From Celoporthe dispersa (Eukaryota; Ascomycota; Sordariomycetes; Diaporthales; Cryphonectriaceae): 64,000 nucleotides of DNA. Positions 10,726 through 21,547 of this stretch are shown one piece after another. Each line of letters starts with the position of its first letter. Position 1 is the stretch's first letter. A model generated the notes under the pieces. The model saw only the letters and a program-made list of their open reading frames with translations. It searched no databases and was not told the DNA's origin. A program made the position numbers and the translations under genes. Where the stretch lies: NCBI GenBank assembly GCA_016584495.1, contig WAID01000015.1, positions 1,240,501-1,304,500 of the forward strand, in the 5' to 3' direction.

Positions 10726-13085
10726 CATAGTAACAACAAGAGGCAAGCCAGTTCAGCTTCTGGGACAACTAGAAACGGACCAGCTGCATCTGTCAAAGCC
10801 AGCCTCGTACGGACCCGCCGGCTCTGGCAGGTGGTCTCGACTCAACAAGCCGGGACAGCCAGCACAAAAACACAAAAAAGACCATTCCGACCTGCATAGA
10901 GCCGGCCTTGCATGCGTGCATGCATGCATGACCAGGGGTCGGTGGCTTGTGGACGGCCGACAGGCATACTACTGCACTACATACGTACACGCGCATTGCC
11001 TTAGCAGCAGTGCCAGCAGGAAGGTTGTGGAATCAGTGATCCCGCCGCCGAACAGGGCTGGGCCAGACAGGCCGACAGAGAAGAGCCCTTTCGAAACACG
11101 AAGAATGCCCCTTGCCTCCAGTCAGTGCAGTCACGCCGCGGGTCTTATGAGACCGCCGCCTCAGTCTTGAAATATCCTTGAACCGACTCTTCTCTTTAGC
11201 CCCAGGTCGAGAGGGCCAGGACGACGGGTACTCCTTGAGGACACTGTCCGCGGGCCCTTTTAGTCCTTGTTGCGGTGAATCTTAGCCTGGATAGCCAGAG
11301 CCTTGTGCGATGGTGATGATGTGGTGGTCGGCCAGGTCTAGTGGGGTCGATCGTCCCGGCTTACACGAGCCAGACTTGTTAGCCTAGGCTTCCGGCATCA
11401 ATGGTCAGGCGATTCCGTCTGCCGACCCGGACGAGGTCTTGCAAATCTGTCAGACGCCTTTTCTCTCTGTGTGCGGATGCTCGTCAGCAGTAGATGTTTT
11501 TTTTTGGGGGGGATATCCCATTGCCCCCAGCGGAACCACAGCAGCCACCAATCTATCTGGCCAGGGCGGGAGGTGCCTGCGAGGGAGGGGCAGATGCAAG
11601 CGGCCCTCTTCAGATCTACAATCTTCCTCGTGGCGGGTCCAACCGAGAAGGAGGGTGGGAGAGACGCTCGGGCTTCCTTTCTGATCATCCTCGCGTCCAG
11701 GTTGGACGAGTACCAGGAAATGTGGTGGCGGCGGGCGGGCTTCCTTTCCGCACCCCTCAACACCTGATCACCGTGACCGTCATCGTGCGTCTAACCATTT
11801 CATCCTACTACCCGCCTATAGCCTGAGATTGGACGTCTGACGGTGCTTGGCTACAGGGCATTACACTGCCTGCACCGCTGTGCAGTAGCCGGGACGTCTG
11901 ACCCATACCAAAACCAAGGCTGTTCCCCGCCTGGCCCGCCAACCAAGCCACCGGATAGCCAGTCGGGCAGACTCTCCCTGCCAGCCTGTATGTCAGTACA
12001 GACTGTACTCCGTACTGTTTACATGTACTATGGTACTTGCATCACAGATCCGACCACCACCATCCATCCAATCGCCCACCCCCCCCCCCCCTTCGATAGA
12101 AAAAAATCGGCTGGTCCCAGTGTCACCAACCCACGACAACACCACGAGGAGCCTTCTAGACACATCAGTTTTCACCTTTTCCCCGGCACACACACGGCGA
12201 TTTCGGGTCTTTTTTTTTTTTTAATCGCTCGCGCTCAGCTGGCCAACCGCCAGAGCAGATCACCTCTTCACCGCATCCTCGAGGCTGACCCATTCTCTCC
12301 CAACGGTACCCAATCCGCTCTTCGTCCTCGCAGCCCAACCACCTGGCGCCCATTTCTTGCCAGGTCAGCCTGGTCAAGCAAGAAAGTCGAAACGCTCGCG
12401 CCGAGACCTTTCTCTGCCTGCACCGCACCCTTCGTACAGTACACCTCTGCACGACACTGGTGGGTTCATTTTAGGACTTACACGGCCGGGCCTGCCTACA
12501 AATCCTCCTTGTATTTGCAGCCTTGGAAGCGTGTCACTCTCCTCCCTCCCCCATCCTTTCACACCCCCTCCCCCCTTCTCCTCCCCCCTCCCTTCGCGCC
12601 TAGAACACACACTCTCTCTCTTCTCCCATTCGCCATCCTCGTTCGTCCAGCCTAGGTCGATTTCGTACTGTCACCGGACCTGAGGGGTTGTTTTCTACCC
12701 AGCAGCAGCACCTCCGGACGGACACACACACACACACACACACACCGGCAGTCCTTCTTCCCCTCCCCTCCTCCCCTCTGACTTGTTCGTCACACAGCTG
12801 CGTCAGTCTGGCGCAATCCGCATTGCGGTGGGGTCGATCCAACATTAATATCAACAAGCTATACACACACACACACACATATTACCCACACACATACACA
12901 CACACCCCGCAGGTTTTCCTGGTAGACGACGATATAGCCCTGGAATCCATCCCAGTCGCCACCGGCTCATACACGCTCCTCTGTTGTTCTCTCGAGTGCC
13001 ACAGCGACCGCCTCTGCTCCGACTGGTCTCGTCGCAGATTCGTCGGGCGCAGAAAGGGTACTATCTCGTGTGATTTGTGTTACCA
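9931..13085. other. 3.1-kb gene-free region, probable long leader/promoter
   Basis: No supported gene. It contains an A34 tract (10689-10722), overlapping GCATGC palindromes (about 10911-10930) and CA microsatellites (12722-12745 and 12863-12905). A CT-rich strand bias runs from about 11900 to 13085 and is typical of a fungal 5' leader. The longest open frames (for instance 11843-12655) are proline/serine/histidine-rich translations of this bias, without domains. The right half is probably leader and promoter of the ubiquitin-like-domain gene. Confidence 0.45.
10689..10722. repeat. A34 homopolymer
   Basis: Uninterrupted run of 34 A on the plus strand in a gene-free region. No target-site duplication or element body precedes it, so a retroposon tail cannot be claimed. 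Confidence 0.85.
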
Positions 13086-15882
13086 ATGTCTCAGTGAGCA
13101 ATCCCTTTCCTTTTCTCCTTTCTTTCTTTGTTTTTGGTGGGGGAGGGGCGGAGGGGGGAGGGGAGGTTCTCTTTCCCTTCCCTTCCTTCTCTTATCCTAT
13201 GATCCTGGCAAGGCGCATCATTCTTTCCTCCTGTCTCCCCCCCCCCCCTTCCTTCCTTCCCCTTCAACATCCCCCCCCGCCCCTACTCTTGTTTACCCCC
13301 TAGCTGTCCGCCCTAGTTTAGGTCTCACCCTCGTCCTGCTCTTCTGCTCTTTAATATACAAAAGCTGATGACCCTGCCTTGCTCTTGTGCCTCCCGCACT
13401 GCAGAGAAAGGCTCAGACTCCGCCAAAACAGCCGGCTGTCCTCACACTCCGGATCGATCACCGACGAGGAGGACGACACCCAAGACGACTACGAGCAGGA
13501 CCACTCCGACTCGCTAGCCGACGAAGACACAGGCACAGAAGACGAGGGCTGGACGCATGCGCGTGGCGAGATCGACCCTGACGACTCCGCCTCGGCCTCT
13601 GCAGAACCGTTCTACCAGGCCCAGCCTGGCGACCGGTCGCGTCCTCGCGTCGGACAGCGTCAACCCTCGCGCCAGCACAGCATCCCTCGCCCGCGACAGC
13701 CCCGCGCCCACCAGCACGCACCCCAGATCCACGCGCCTCCCTTCCCGCCTGTGCCTGGCTCTGATTACATAGCAGGGGCCATGGCCAGCGACAACACGTC
13801 TGAGTTCTACCCCGACCCGCGCGGCCACTTTGCGCCGCCGAGCGCGCCCTACTACGACGCGCACAGGCGGCCCGGCTATCCACACAACGGCGTCAGCGGG
13901 TTTGGGCACCCCCGCCATACGGCGGACAGGTGGTGCCCTGGGGCAACAACAACCCCTTTACCCCGCACAGCGGGTACTACGAGCGCGGCCACGAGATGCT
14001 GCCGTACCAGCAGGCGCCCGGGTTCTTCGGCGGCGCGGGACCCGTCAGCCATGCGGGCTATGGCATGCCGCACCACATGCAGCAGATGATGTACTCGGCC
14101 CCGCCAGCCGCCCCGCCTGCCACCACGGTGGGCGGCCGCAAGACGCCAGACTCAGACGAGAGAAGGCCCGATCCCGAGTTCGAGGCGATGAAGAAGCAGC
14201 TCCACCTGCTGCAGCTGGAGAGGGCCAAGGCGGAGGACGAAAAGCGGAAGGCCGACCTGGAGAAGAAGATCCGCGAGGACGCCGAGAGGCAGTTCAAAGA
14301 CCGCATGGAGGCGATGCGGGAGGCCCAGGAGGTCGCCAAGAAGGAGATCGAGGTCGCGCGGATAGCGGCCGAGGCGGCGGCCCTGGAGCGGCTCGAGGAG
14401 GCGCGCAAGGTCGAGGAGGAGCGCCGCAGGGTGGAGGCCGAGCTGAAGGCCCAGGCGGCGCGCGAGGAGCGCGAGCGCATCCAGAACGAGAGGCGGGAGG
14501 AGGAGAAGCGGCAGAGGGAACACGCGCTGGCGCTGGAGAAGGCCGAGCGCGACGCCAGGGAGAAGTACGAGGCCGCCAAGGCCGCCGAGGAGGAGCGCAA
14601 GCTGGAGCTGGAGAACCAGAGGCTGCTCATCGAGACCCAGACCAAGGAGAAGCTGCTGGCAGACCAGAGGGCTGCCGAGGAGGCCAGGATCGCCGCGGAG
14701 GCAAAAGCTGCCGAGGACAAAGCCCGCAAGGAGCTTGCTGAGAAGGAGGCCAAGCAGAAGGCCATCGAGGAGTATGAGGCCAAGATGGCCGAGGAGAAGA
14801 AGGCTGCCGAGGACCAGGCCAAGGCTGAGGCTGCTGCCAAGCTCCGGTTTGCCGACGAGGCGCGCCTGGCTGCCGAGGCTGCTGCAGCTGCAGAAGAGCA
14901 GAAGAAGAGAGACGACGAGGAGATGAGGAAGAGGATATTAGCTGAGGCCAAGGAGGCCGAGGAAAAGGCGGCTGCGGAAAAGGCACCTAGCGGCGAGGAA
15001 AAGGAGCCTGTCAAATTCAAGGATGCTGTCGGGAGGAAGTATAGCTTCCCCTTCCGCCTCGCCTCCAAGTGGCCGGTACGTGTTTCCCAACCAGACACTC
15101 CTTTCCCCCCTTTTGCCCTCCCTCTTTACACATCGACTCTCTTTCTAACATTAATGACTTCTCCTACCCAAGACAATGGAGCGCCTCATCTACCAAGCCT
15201 TCGAACACATTGACGACCTCGGCCCGCACGTGCATGAGGGCCACTACGACCTCGAGGGCCCCGAGGGAGAACTCATCCTCAAGGAGATCTGGGACACAAC
15301 GATCCAGCCGGGCTGGCAGATCACCATGAAGATGTGGCCCCTGAACCAACACCCCCTGCGCGGCCACGCCCGCGGCCACGCCGGCGCCAGAGGCCACGGC
15401 TTTCCCGAGGGCGCCATGCACATCCCCCCTAATATGTCACCAGAGCAGCGCCAGGCCTTTATTCAAGCCGCCCTCCGCCGCGCCCAGACTGCAGGCGGCC
15501 CCGCCGGGCTTCGCTTCGCGCCGCAGCAGGCGCCGCCACGCATGGCTGCTGGTATGAACATCCCGGGGATGGCGGGGCAGAGACCGCCTGTTCCGCCGGA
15601 GGGTGCGCGGTACGCCATGTATGGCCAGGCCGGGCCGAGGGGTGTACCTGCTGGGGTGGATATCATGGATGGTGGGCGGGAGGGCAAGAGGGGCAAGTCT
15701 GGGGACCGAAAGAAGAAGGCGGCGATGAGCTGGTTTGGAGGCGGTGCGCCGGCCAGGAAATCTTCGAAAAAGTGAGTCGTCATCCTTTTTGTGTTTTGCA
15801 CTAATTTTCTACATATATGTGTGTTTGTGTGTTTAAGAAAGTATATCTTGCATCTGGCTAACATTATTATAGGAAGCGGTAA
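13086..15882 (+). CDS. Coiled-coil protein with C-terminal ubiquitin-like (ULD-type) domain
   Basis: Fungal protein of unknown role. Proposed exons: 13086-13093 (ATG plus 5 nt), 13405-15075, 15173-15771 and 15873-15882. The first 120 residues are acidic and Ser/Asp-rich, then comes a Pro/Tyr/His-rich stretch with MQQMMYSAPP. Residues about 350-640 form a very long charged coiled coil (EAMKKQLHLLQLERAK onward). A ubiquitin-like fold of the kind found at the end of such fungal proteins follows (VKFKDAVGRKYSFPF, MERLIYQAF, GHYDLEGPEGELIL, TMKMWPL). A His/Gly-rich tail closes it. One base is missing near 13904-13906: inserting it joins GFG to APPPYGGQVVPWG, and total length then divides by three. 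Without the last intron the frame ends at 15775. Confidence 0.72.
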
Positions 15883-16913
15883 ATTGGAGAACATGTTATG
15901 AGGTAGTAGGAGCAATGTTTTATGTTCCTTTTGTGTGGGGGGAGGGGGAAAGGGACGGTGGGGGATCTTTGGTTTTAATTGGTCTTTGCTTTCCTTCTTT
16001 GCAACGATACCTTTTCGCCTTTCCTGCATCTTTCGTTCTTTTACTTTGTGCTCTTGAGTATCCAGCTCTTGCGGCGGAGGGAGGGAGAGTATATGCGTTG
16101 GTCGGAAGACGAGATGAGACGATGAGATGAGACGAGATGAATTTTAAGATGAGAGATGAAATAAACATGTTGAAAAGAAAGAGAAAAAAAAGATTTCTAA
16201 AAAAAAAAACACAACACAGCTGGTTGGCTACTCTTGTTCTTATTCTTGCACCTGTCCTCATAATATCGTTTCTTTGCCTTCCTCTTTTCTTTTCCTGTCC
16301 TCAGCATTATCAACAGGTTCATGGAAGAAAGACTCTCTGGGATGGGAGGAATGCACAGCTCCCCGTCTGCTACCGGGGCGCAAGGGGATCGCGATATATA
16401 ACAAAGTTTGGCAACGGTCAGTCTTGAGCAAGATGCCAAGAATAAAAAGGAAACAAAGGGGAAAGAAAAAAAAAAAGAAGGAAAGAAAAGGGGCTCTTTT
16501 TACACTCAGGAGTTGGTCGTGTGTTCGCACACAACTTGGAAGAATAACTTCTCAAACGTGCATCTTGTGTAAATTCTCGATGGTTGGCTTTTCGAAATTG
16601 GGGAGAGGGGTTTGGTTTTTTCTTCTTTTCTTTTTCATATTTCGATCTTTTTTTTTTGCCTGTCGAGGATACGTTCCTCTGGCACCAGCTCTGCCAGCTG
16701 CCTACAGTGATTTTTGGAGTCTAATTATGTATATGGGGTCTATATGAATCTCTCTTCTGGTCAAGGCGTGGACGATCAAGTATGAGGATGTCTATACTTT
16801 TGAAATGCACAACATTCCAATTATGTTCACGCAGCGGTCGGAACCCTCTGTATTGTACACCGAAACATGTGAATTCTCTTCTTTCCCGGTTGAATCATGA
16901 CCCTTCGCCTGCA
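15883..16913. other. Convergent 3' flanks, low-complexity
   Basis: Lies between two convergent gene ends (ULD-type protein and COQ10). A- and T-rich homopolymers (16187-16210, 16467-16490, 16616-16665) suggest 3' untranslated regions and poly(A) sites. No gene seen. Confidence 0.5.
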
Positions 16914-17588
16914 TTACCGCGTCGAGCCAAACAGCTGCCTCGCCCTCTGCTCAAACGCATCAATCATCTTGGCGGCCGACTCGTCAAGGACCCTGGACAG
17001 CACCACCTGCACCAGCGGGTCCTCCAGCCGCATGCTCAGGTCCAGATCGACCTTTGTGCACTGCCCCCCGCCCTTGCCGCCGGCCGTCCTGGGCACCGGC
17101 GCATCCTCGACGGTCCACTTCGTCACCAGCCTCTTGAACGGGTTTCCCTGGCCCTCCTTCCGCGCCACAGGCTCGTCCTTGCCGCTCAGCGCCTCGACGC
17201 TCCGCCCGGGTACGCAGACGATCCTGCTCGTGTAGGACTGCGTCACCGGCCCGAAGCCGACGGTCAGCTCGCCCTCGACCGGCCACCGCCGCCTGTGCCG
17301 CGGGTCTGCTGCCGCCTCGTCGCCCGGCGTCGACCACGCCGTCACGCGGCTGTGCTGGCAGTACGGCAGGAACTGGGAGTAGGAGTCGACGTCGGCGATG
17401 AGCTCGTAGAGCCTCTCGCGGGGGTAGGGTAGCGTGCGCGTGACGTTGATGGCCAAGGGTCGGTCGGACTGGAGGAGGGCATCGAGGAAGGTTCGGCGGG
17501 AGGCGCGGTGGGCGGCTAGGCGGGGCGCGCGGAAGGGTGGGCGCCGTAAGAGGCTTGTTATTGGTCGTAATGGGTCTCTTGTCGCCAT
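16914..17588 (-). CDS. COQ10: Coenzyme Q-binding protein COQ10 (START-like), mitochondrial
   Basis: Single-exon, 224 aa. COQ10 proteins are mitochondrial START-domain lipid-binding proteins that carry coenzyme Q for respiration and efficient synthesis. The first ~45 residues are Arg/Ala/Ser-rich with almost no acidic residues, a typical matrix presequence. The START core follows: PYPRERLYELIADVDSYSQFLPYC is the family's opening helix-loop, then the strand VEGELTVGFGPVTQSYTS, and a C-terminal amphipathic helix (VLSRVLDESAAKMIDAFEQRA). Two inserts (DEAAADPRHRRR and APVPRTAGGKGGG) are longer than in yeast. Head-to-head with the methyltransferase gene, 481 bp apart. Confidence 0.9.
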   Translation of the reverse strand: MATRDPLRPITSLLRRPPFRAPRLAAHRASRRTFLDALLQSDRPLAINVTRTLPYPRERLYELIADVDSYSQFLPYCQHSRVTAWSTPGDEAAADPRHRRRWPVEGELTVGFGPVTQSYTSRIVCVPGRSVEALSGKDEPVARKEGQGNPFKRLVTKWTVEDAPVPRTAGGKGGGQCTKVDLDLSMRLEDPLVQVVLSRVLDESAAKMIDAFEQRARQLFGSTR

Positions 17589-18069
17589 TGCGAAGGGGAG
17601 AAGGGGGGAAGAGAGAGAAAGAGGGTTGTTGGGCAGGTTGTGGTGTTATGGAGAGACCATGGCTGTCTGGACTGAGGCTCCTGGGAAGAGAAGAAGCTGG
17701 GCCTTGGAATATGGTGATTCTCGAGATCTTTGACGTCGTCTGTCGGTTCCGATCTCGGCTACGGCCCAGCCCGCTCCTGCGCAGTGGTCACAAGCCACAC
17801 GCTAGGCCGGGGATCCCACGAGTAGTGCCCCAAGCCACATCAAAATCTAATCGGCATGCCTGAGGCTTTGGTACAAAACCCCAGGCGTTGAAAATTTTCC
17901 GCCTTCTTTTCTCTCGGACCTCTCACCACGCGCTGCCAGCACCTCCCACAGCAATGCTGTACTGCTGTCAGCGTCAGGTCTCTCCCTCCCCCCCCATTAC
18001 CACCAAGGGATCATCGAGTCCATGGACTGATCTAGGCCTCACAATCATACTCTCGACAACAGAGAGGAG
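17589..18069. promoter_or_regulatory. Divergent promoter, COQ10 / tRNA m3C methyltransferase
   Basis: The two start codons face away from each other across 481 bp. CT-rich DNA precedes the methyltransferase start. No defined operator recognised. Confidence 0.5.
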
Positions 18070-19487
18070 ATGATGGCGGCACCGACGGAGGCTGCAGCAG
18101 AGGCTGCCCCTCCTCCCCCAGTGGACTGTGCTCCTCCAGCAGCGCAGGCTGACCCTCAAGCAGAGCCTCAGGTTAGGGCTGATGCTAAAGAGGAGAAGCT
18201 CGCTGCAGCTGTCTCGTCACTGGACATCGCCACCACCACCACCACCGTCACCACCGTCACCACCAGTAGCAGCGATGCTGTGCCTCCTCATCGCTCGCAT
18301 GATCCCCAGTACAACCAGAAGAGGACCGATCCCTTCCAGTTTGGCTCGCGCTACCTCGAGGACGGCGATGACCCGTTCGAGTTCAACGCCTGGGACCACG
18401 TGGAGACTGACGATGCCTACAAGGAGTATGCTGAACAGCAGTACGAGATGCAGCGCCAGTCTCCCGTGTCTGACTTTGACAAGCGTATGTACAACACACA
18501 TCTTGCCTCTTCTTCGCCTCGCACTGCGCGTCGCACACACACAGGGCTCCCCATGTGATGATTTACATAACATAGCATAGTTCATCTGATCTCATGATGA
18601 CTACTTTGTATTTTTTAGTCTTTCGCTCCCATCTGACCTGCCACCTTGTCCCCTCGCGCTGTTCTCGCTCACTCACATCAGCAATGAACTCCCTGCTGAC
18701 CGACCCCGCGAAAACAGACCGGTTCAACTCGGACCCTGCCAAGTGGTGGAACCTGTTCTACAAGAACAACACCGCCAACTTCTTCAAGAACCGCAAGTGG
18801 CTTCAGCAGGAGTTCCCCGTCCTCGGCAAGGTAATCAGTGAGGACGCCGGCCCCGTCACCCTCCTGGAGATAGGCGCTGGTGCCGGCAACACGGCGTTCC
18901 CCATCCTGGCACAGAACAGGAACCCCCGGCTCAAGATCCACGCCTGCGACTTCTCCAAGAAGGCCGTCGAGGTCATGCGCTCCCACGAGGGCTACGACCC
19001 CGAGCATATGCAGGCCGACGTGTGGGATATCTCGTCCGACGAGCTCCCTCCCGGCCTGAAGGAGGGGTCCGTGGACGTGGCGCTCCTCATCTTCATCTTC
19101 TCTGCGCTGTCCCCGCTGCAGTGGAAGAAGGCCGTCGAGAATGTGCACCGGGTGCTCAGGCCCGGCGGCGAGGTCTGCTTCCGCGACTACGGGAGGGGTG
19201 ACCTCGCACAGGTCAGGTTCAGGAAAGGCCGCTACCTCGAGGACAACTTCTACATCCGCGGCGACGGCACACGCGTCTACTTCTTCGAGAAGGACGAGCT
19301 GGCGTCCATCTGGACCGGCGAGAAGTCTCAGGGCGCCGCCGGGGACGAGGCCGAAGAGACGGGTGTACAGCAGGGACCTCTCTTTGACGTAGAGGACCTC
19401 GGCGTCGACCGCCGGATGCTCGTGAACCGTGCCCGCCGGCTCAAGATGTATAGGTGCTGGCTGCAGGGTAGATTTAGGAAGAAATAA
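18070..19487 (+). CDS. tRNA N3-methylcytidine-32 methyltransferase (Trm140/METTL2 type)
   Basis: SAM-dependent enzyme expected to make m3C32 in the anticodon loop of tRNA-Thr/Ser. Exon 1 is 18070-18484 and exon 2 I place at 18718-19487 (394 aa). The CAG at 18715-18717 follows a good branch site (CTGAC) and gives DFDKHRFNSDPAKWWNLFYKNN, the conserved family entry; the earlier CAG at 18679-18681 also keeps frame and adds 12 residues. Motif I is LLEIGAGAGNTAFP, with downstream HACDFSKKAVEVM, LLIFIFSALSPLQW and VLRPGGEVCFRDYGR. The first 70 residues are Ala/Pro/Thr-rich and probably disordered. It lacks the actin-binding extension of budding yeast Abp140. Confidence 0.87.
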
Positions 19488-19677
19488 AAACGTCAGCTGT
19501 GCCGATGCCCTCCAAGCACAACCACCACCCAGTGCTACTAGTTATTGCGGAACTCGAGAGGATGATCCGGAGACCATCTCGACATTCGAGAGATTGCGAT
19601 ACGTATTTTTTTTTTCTTTTTTTTTTCTAAAAAAAAAAGGGAACCAAAAATACCGCGGTACCTCGCCGAACCCCCCA

Positions 19678-20755
19678 TCACAACCTGCTCCTGTCCCCTC
19701 CCTCCCCCAGGTACTGCCCGCCCAGCCGTAGCATGCCCTCGGCCTCCCCTCACCATGTCGGCCACGATCTCCCCGGCCGGCTGCACCCTCTGTATGCTCC
19801 CGGCCACCTGGCCCATCAGGTGCGGCAGGTCAATATCATTGCCCTCCTCGATGTCATGCTCGATAGGCACCACGCCCCGGTCACACAGCTCCTTGATCCT
19901 GTCGGGCCTCTCGTGCCAGCGCCGGATGTAGTCGTTCACCTTCATGCGCAGCGGCCGGCCCGAGAGCACGAGCGTCCGGTCCGTCCCCTCGAAGCCGCAG
20001 CTGACCACCTCCCGCTTGTGCTCCTCGCTGCAGCCGGCCTCGACGCTGGCCACGAAGCGCGTCCCCACCCACGCCCCGACGGCGCCCTGCATCAGCGCCG
20101 CCGCCAGCCCGCGCCCGTCCGCGATGCCGCCCGCCGCGACGACGAGCGCCGCCTGCCGGCCCCCCAGCATGGCAGGCCGGTACCGCCGCGCCACGTCCAC
20201 CACCGCCGGGACCAGCACGCTGCTGGCGATGGCGCCCGTGTGCCCGCCGCCCTCGCCGCCCTGGGCGCAGATGATATCCACGCCGACGTCGAGCGCCTTG
20301 ACCGCGTGCCGCGGGTGGCCGACCATGTTCATGACGTAGATGCCCGCGCCGTGCAGCCTCTCGACGACGGCCCGCGGGGGCACGCCGACGGCGCTGACAA
20401 ACAGGCGCGCGCCGCTCTCGATGGTGATGTCGACCAGCTCGTCCAGGCGGCCGCCCGTGTAGTCGTGGTTGGTGGCGCGGGCGGACCCGCCGACCTGGGG
20501 CAGGGCGAGGTCCACGCCGAACGGCAGGTCGGGCGATGCCAGGTTGGCCTTCATCTCGGCGATGATCTCGCGGAGCTGCTCCGGGGTGTACATGAAGCCG
20601 CCGATGACGCCCAGCCCGCCTGCGTTGGACACGGCGGCGGCGAGGCGGCCGCCCGAGGTGCGTGCCATGCCGGCGAGGAGGACCGGGTGGGCGATGCCCA
20701 GGAGGGTCGTCAGGGGGGTCGTGATGGGGCCTTGTCGTGGCGGCGGAGGAGACAT
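19678..20755 (-). CDS. Nitronate monooxygenase (2-nitropropane dioxygenase family), frame interrupted
   Basis: FMN enzyme that oxidises alkyl nitronates such as propionate-3-nitronate. Single exon starting MSPPPPRQGPITTPL at 20755. Seen: the opening loop PVLLAGMARTSGG, NAGGLGVIGG (flavin site), the active-site stretch ICAQGGEGGGHTG whose His fits the catalytic base, and AAGGIADGRG (phosphate loop). As read the frame loses resemblance after EIVADMV and runs on to 19538 through low-complexity. Removing one base of the C4 run at 19746-19749 gives VREAEGMLRLGGQYLGEGG and a TGA at 19678 (358 aa). I regard that as the true end. Confidence 0.85.
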
Positions 20756-21547
20756 GTCTGCTGTGGGCTCTGGCCTGTTTCTATTTACTCCTTGTCTGGT
20801 ATTATGATTGTTCTTGAGGGTGTGGGCATGAAAAGCTGCTCCAGGTGAGGTTGCATACGCAAAGATGACGAGACAAGAGCTGGCCCTACAGACACTATCG
20901 TAAGAAGAAGAAGAAGAAGGGGAAGAGAACAGAGATGAGGAAAAGGAGACGAGAGCTTGGGTGCCTCATAAATATTCGTTCACAAAAATGTAGACATGGT
21001 ATTACTGTAGTTCACTACTCGAATTGAACCCCGGCCTTTGAGGATGCGGGGGGTAGTCCGGGAAGATCCAGCCGAGGCATCTCTGCGCTGCTGCTGTTGC
21101 CGCAGCTGCTCCTCTGAGAGCTTGTCGGCTATGGAGCGGATTGTCAGCTCACTAAGCCACATAGCCGACAGTCTCATACGGTAAGTAATTCCTTCGCCCG
21201 TTGGGTGCACTGAAGATCAAGGGTGCCGAGGGAGGAGACGCAACAACAACACGAGTGGTCGCTCGAAATGGTCGGAGAGTATCCAAGAAATGGTGTAATG
21301 TGTATTGAGAATAGAACCGGTCCAACCCCTTGAGTTGTCTACGTCTTCTGATATCCCCCTTCCTATCTATATACCAAATGCACCACCTCGGGACTTTTTT
21401 TTGTAGATGGAATATCTAGTCGGGTAAAAAAAAAAAGGACAAAGGGAAAAAGAAAGAAACAAAAAACATGGCAACTTTTCTAAACAATATCCTCCCATGT
21501 CTACTCCTCCCAGAGGAACACGTGCGCACCCAACGACAGGATCCGCT
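20756..21547. other. Spacer between nitronate monooxygenase and ornithine decarboxylase
   Basis: Holds the 3' flank of ODC (A-rich at 21426-21470) and the promoter of the monooxygenase. A GAA-rich run sits near 20904-20925. One weak small open frame is listed separately. Confidence 0.45.
20980..21177 (-). CDS. Possible 65-aa small ORF, unrecognised
   Basis: Reads MRLSAMWLSELTIRS, then KLSEEQLRQQQQRRD, ending STFL. The Leu/Glu/Gln helix and even composition are unlike the surrounding non-coding DNA. The first part, however, looks like a fungal intron (GTATGAG donor, GCTGAC branch, CATAG acceptor, about 21126-21177), so it may instead be the last exon of a small or untranslated transcript. No family recognised; no ATG lies upstream in a joined frame that I could find. 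Confidence 0.25.
   Translation of the reverse strand: MRLSAMWLSELTIRSIADKLSEEQLRQQQQRRDASAGSSRTTPRILKGRGSIRVVNYSNTMSTFL

Noticed and set aside
11843..12655. 270-codon Pro/Ser/His-rich open frame
   Set aside because: Follows CT-biased spacer composition, crosses homopolymers, has no domain and no splice logic.
16137..16747. Short lysine/phenylalanine-rich frames between two gene ends
   Set aside because: Composition mirrors A- and T-runs of convergent 3' ends.
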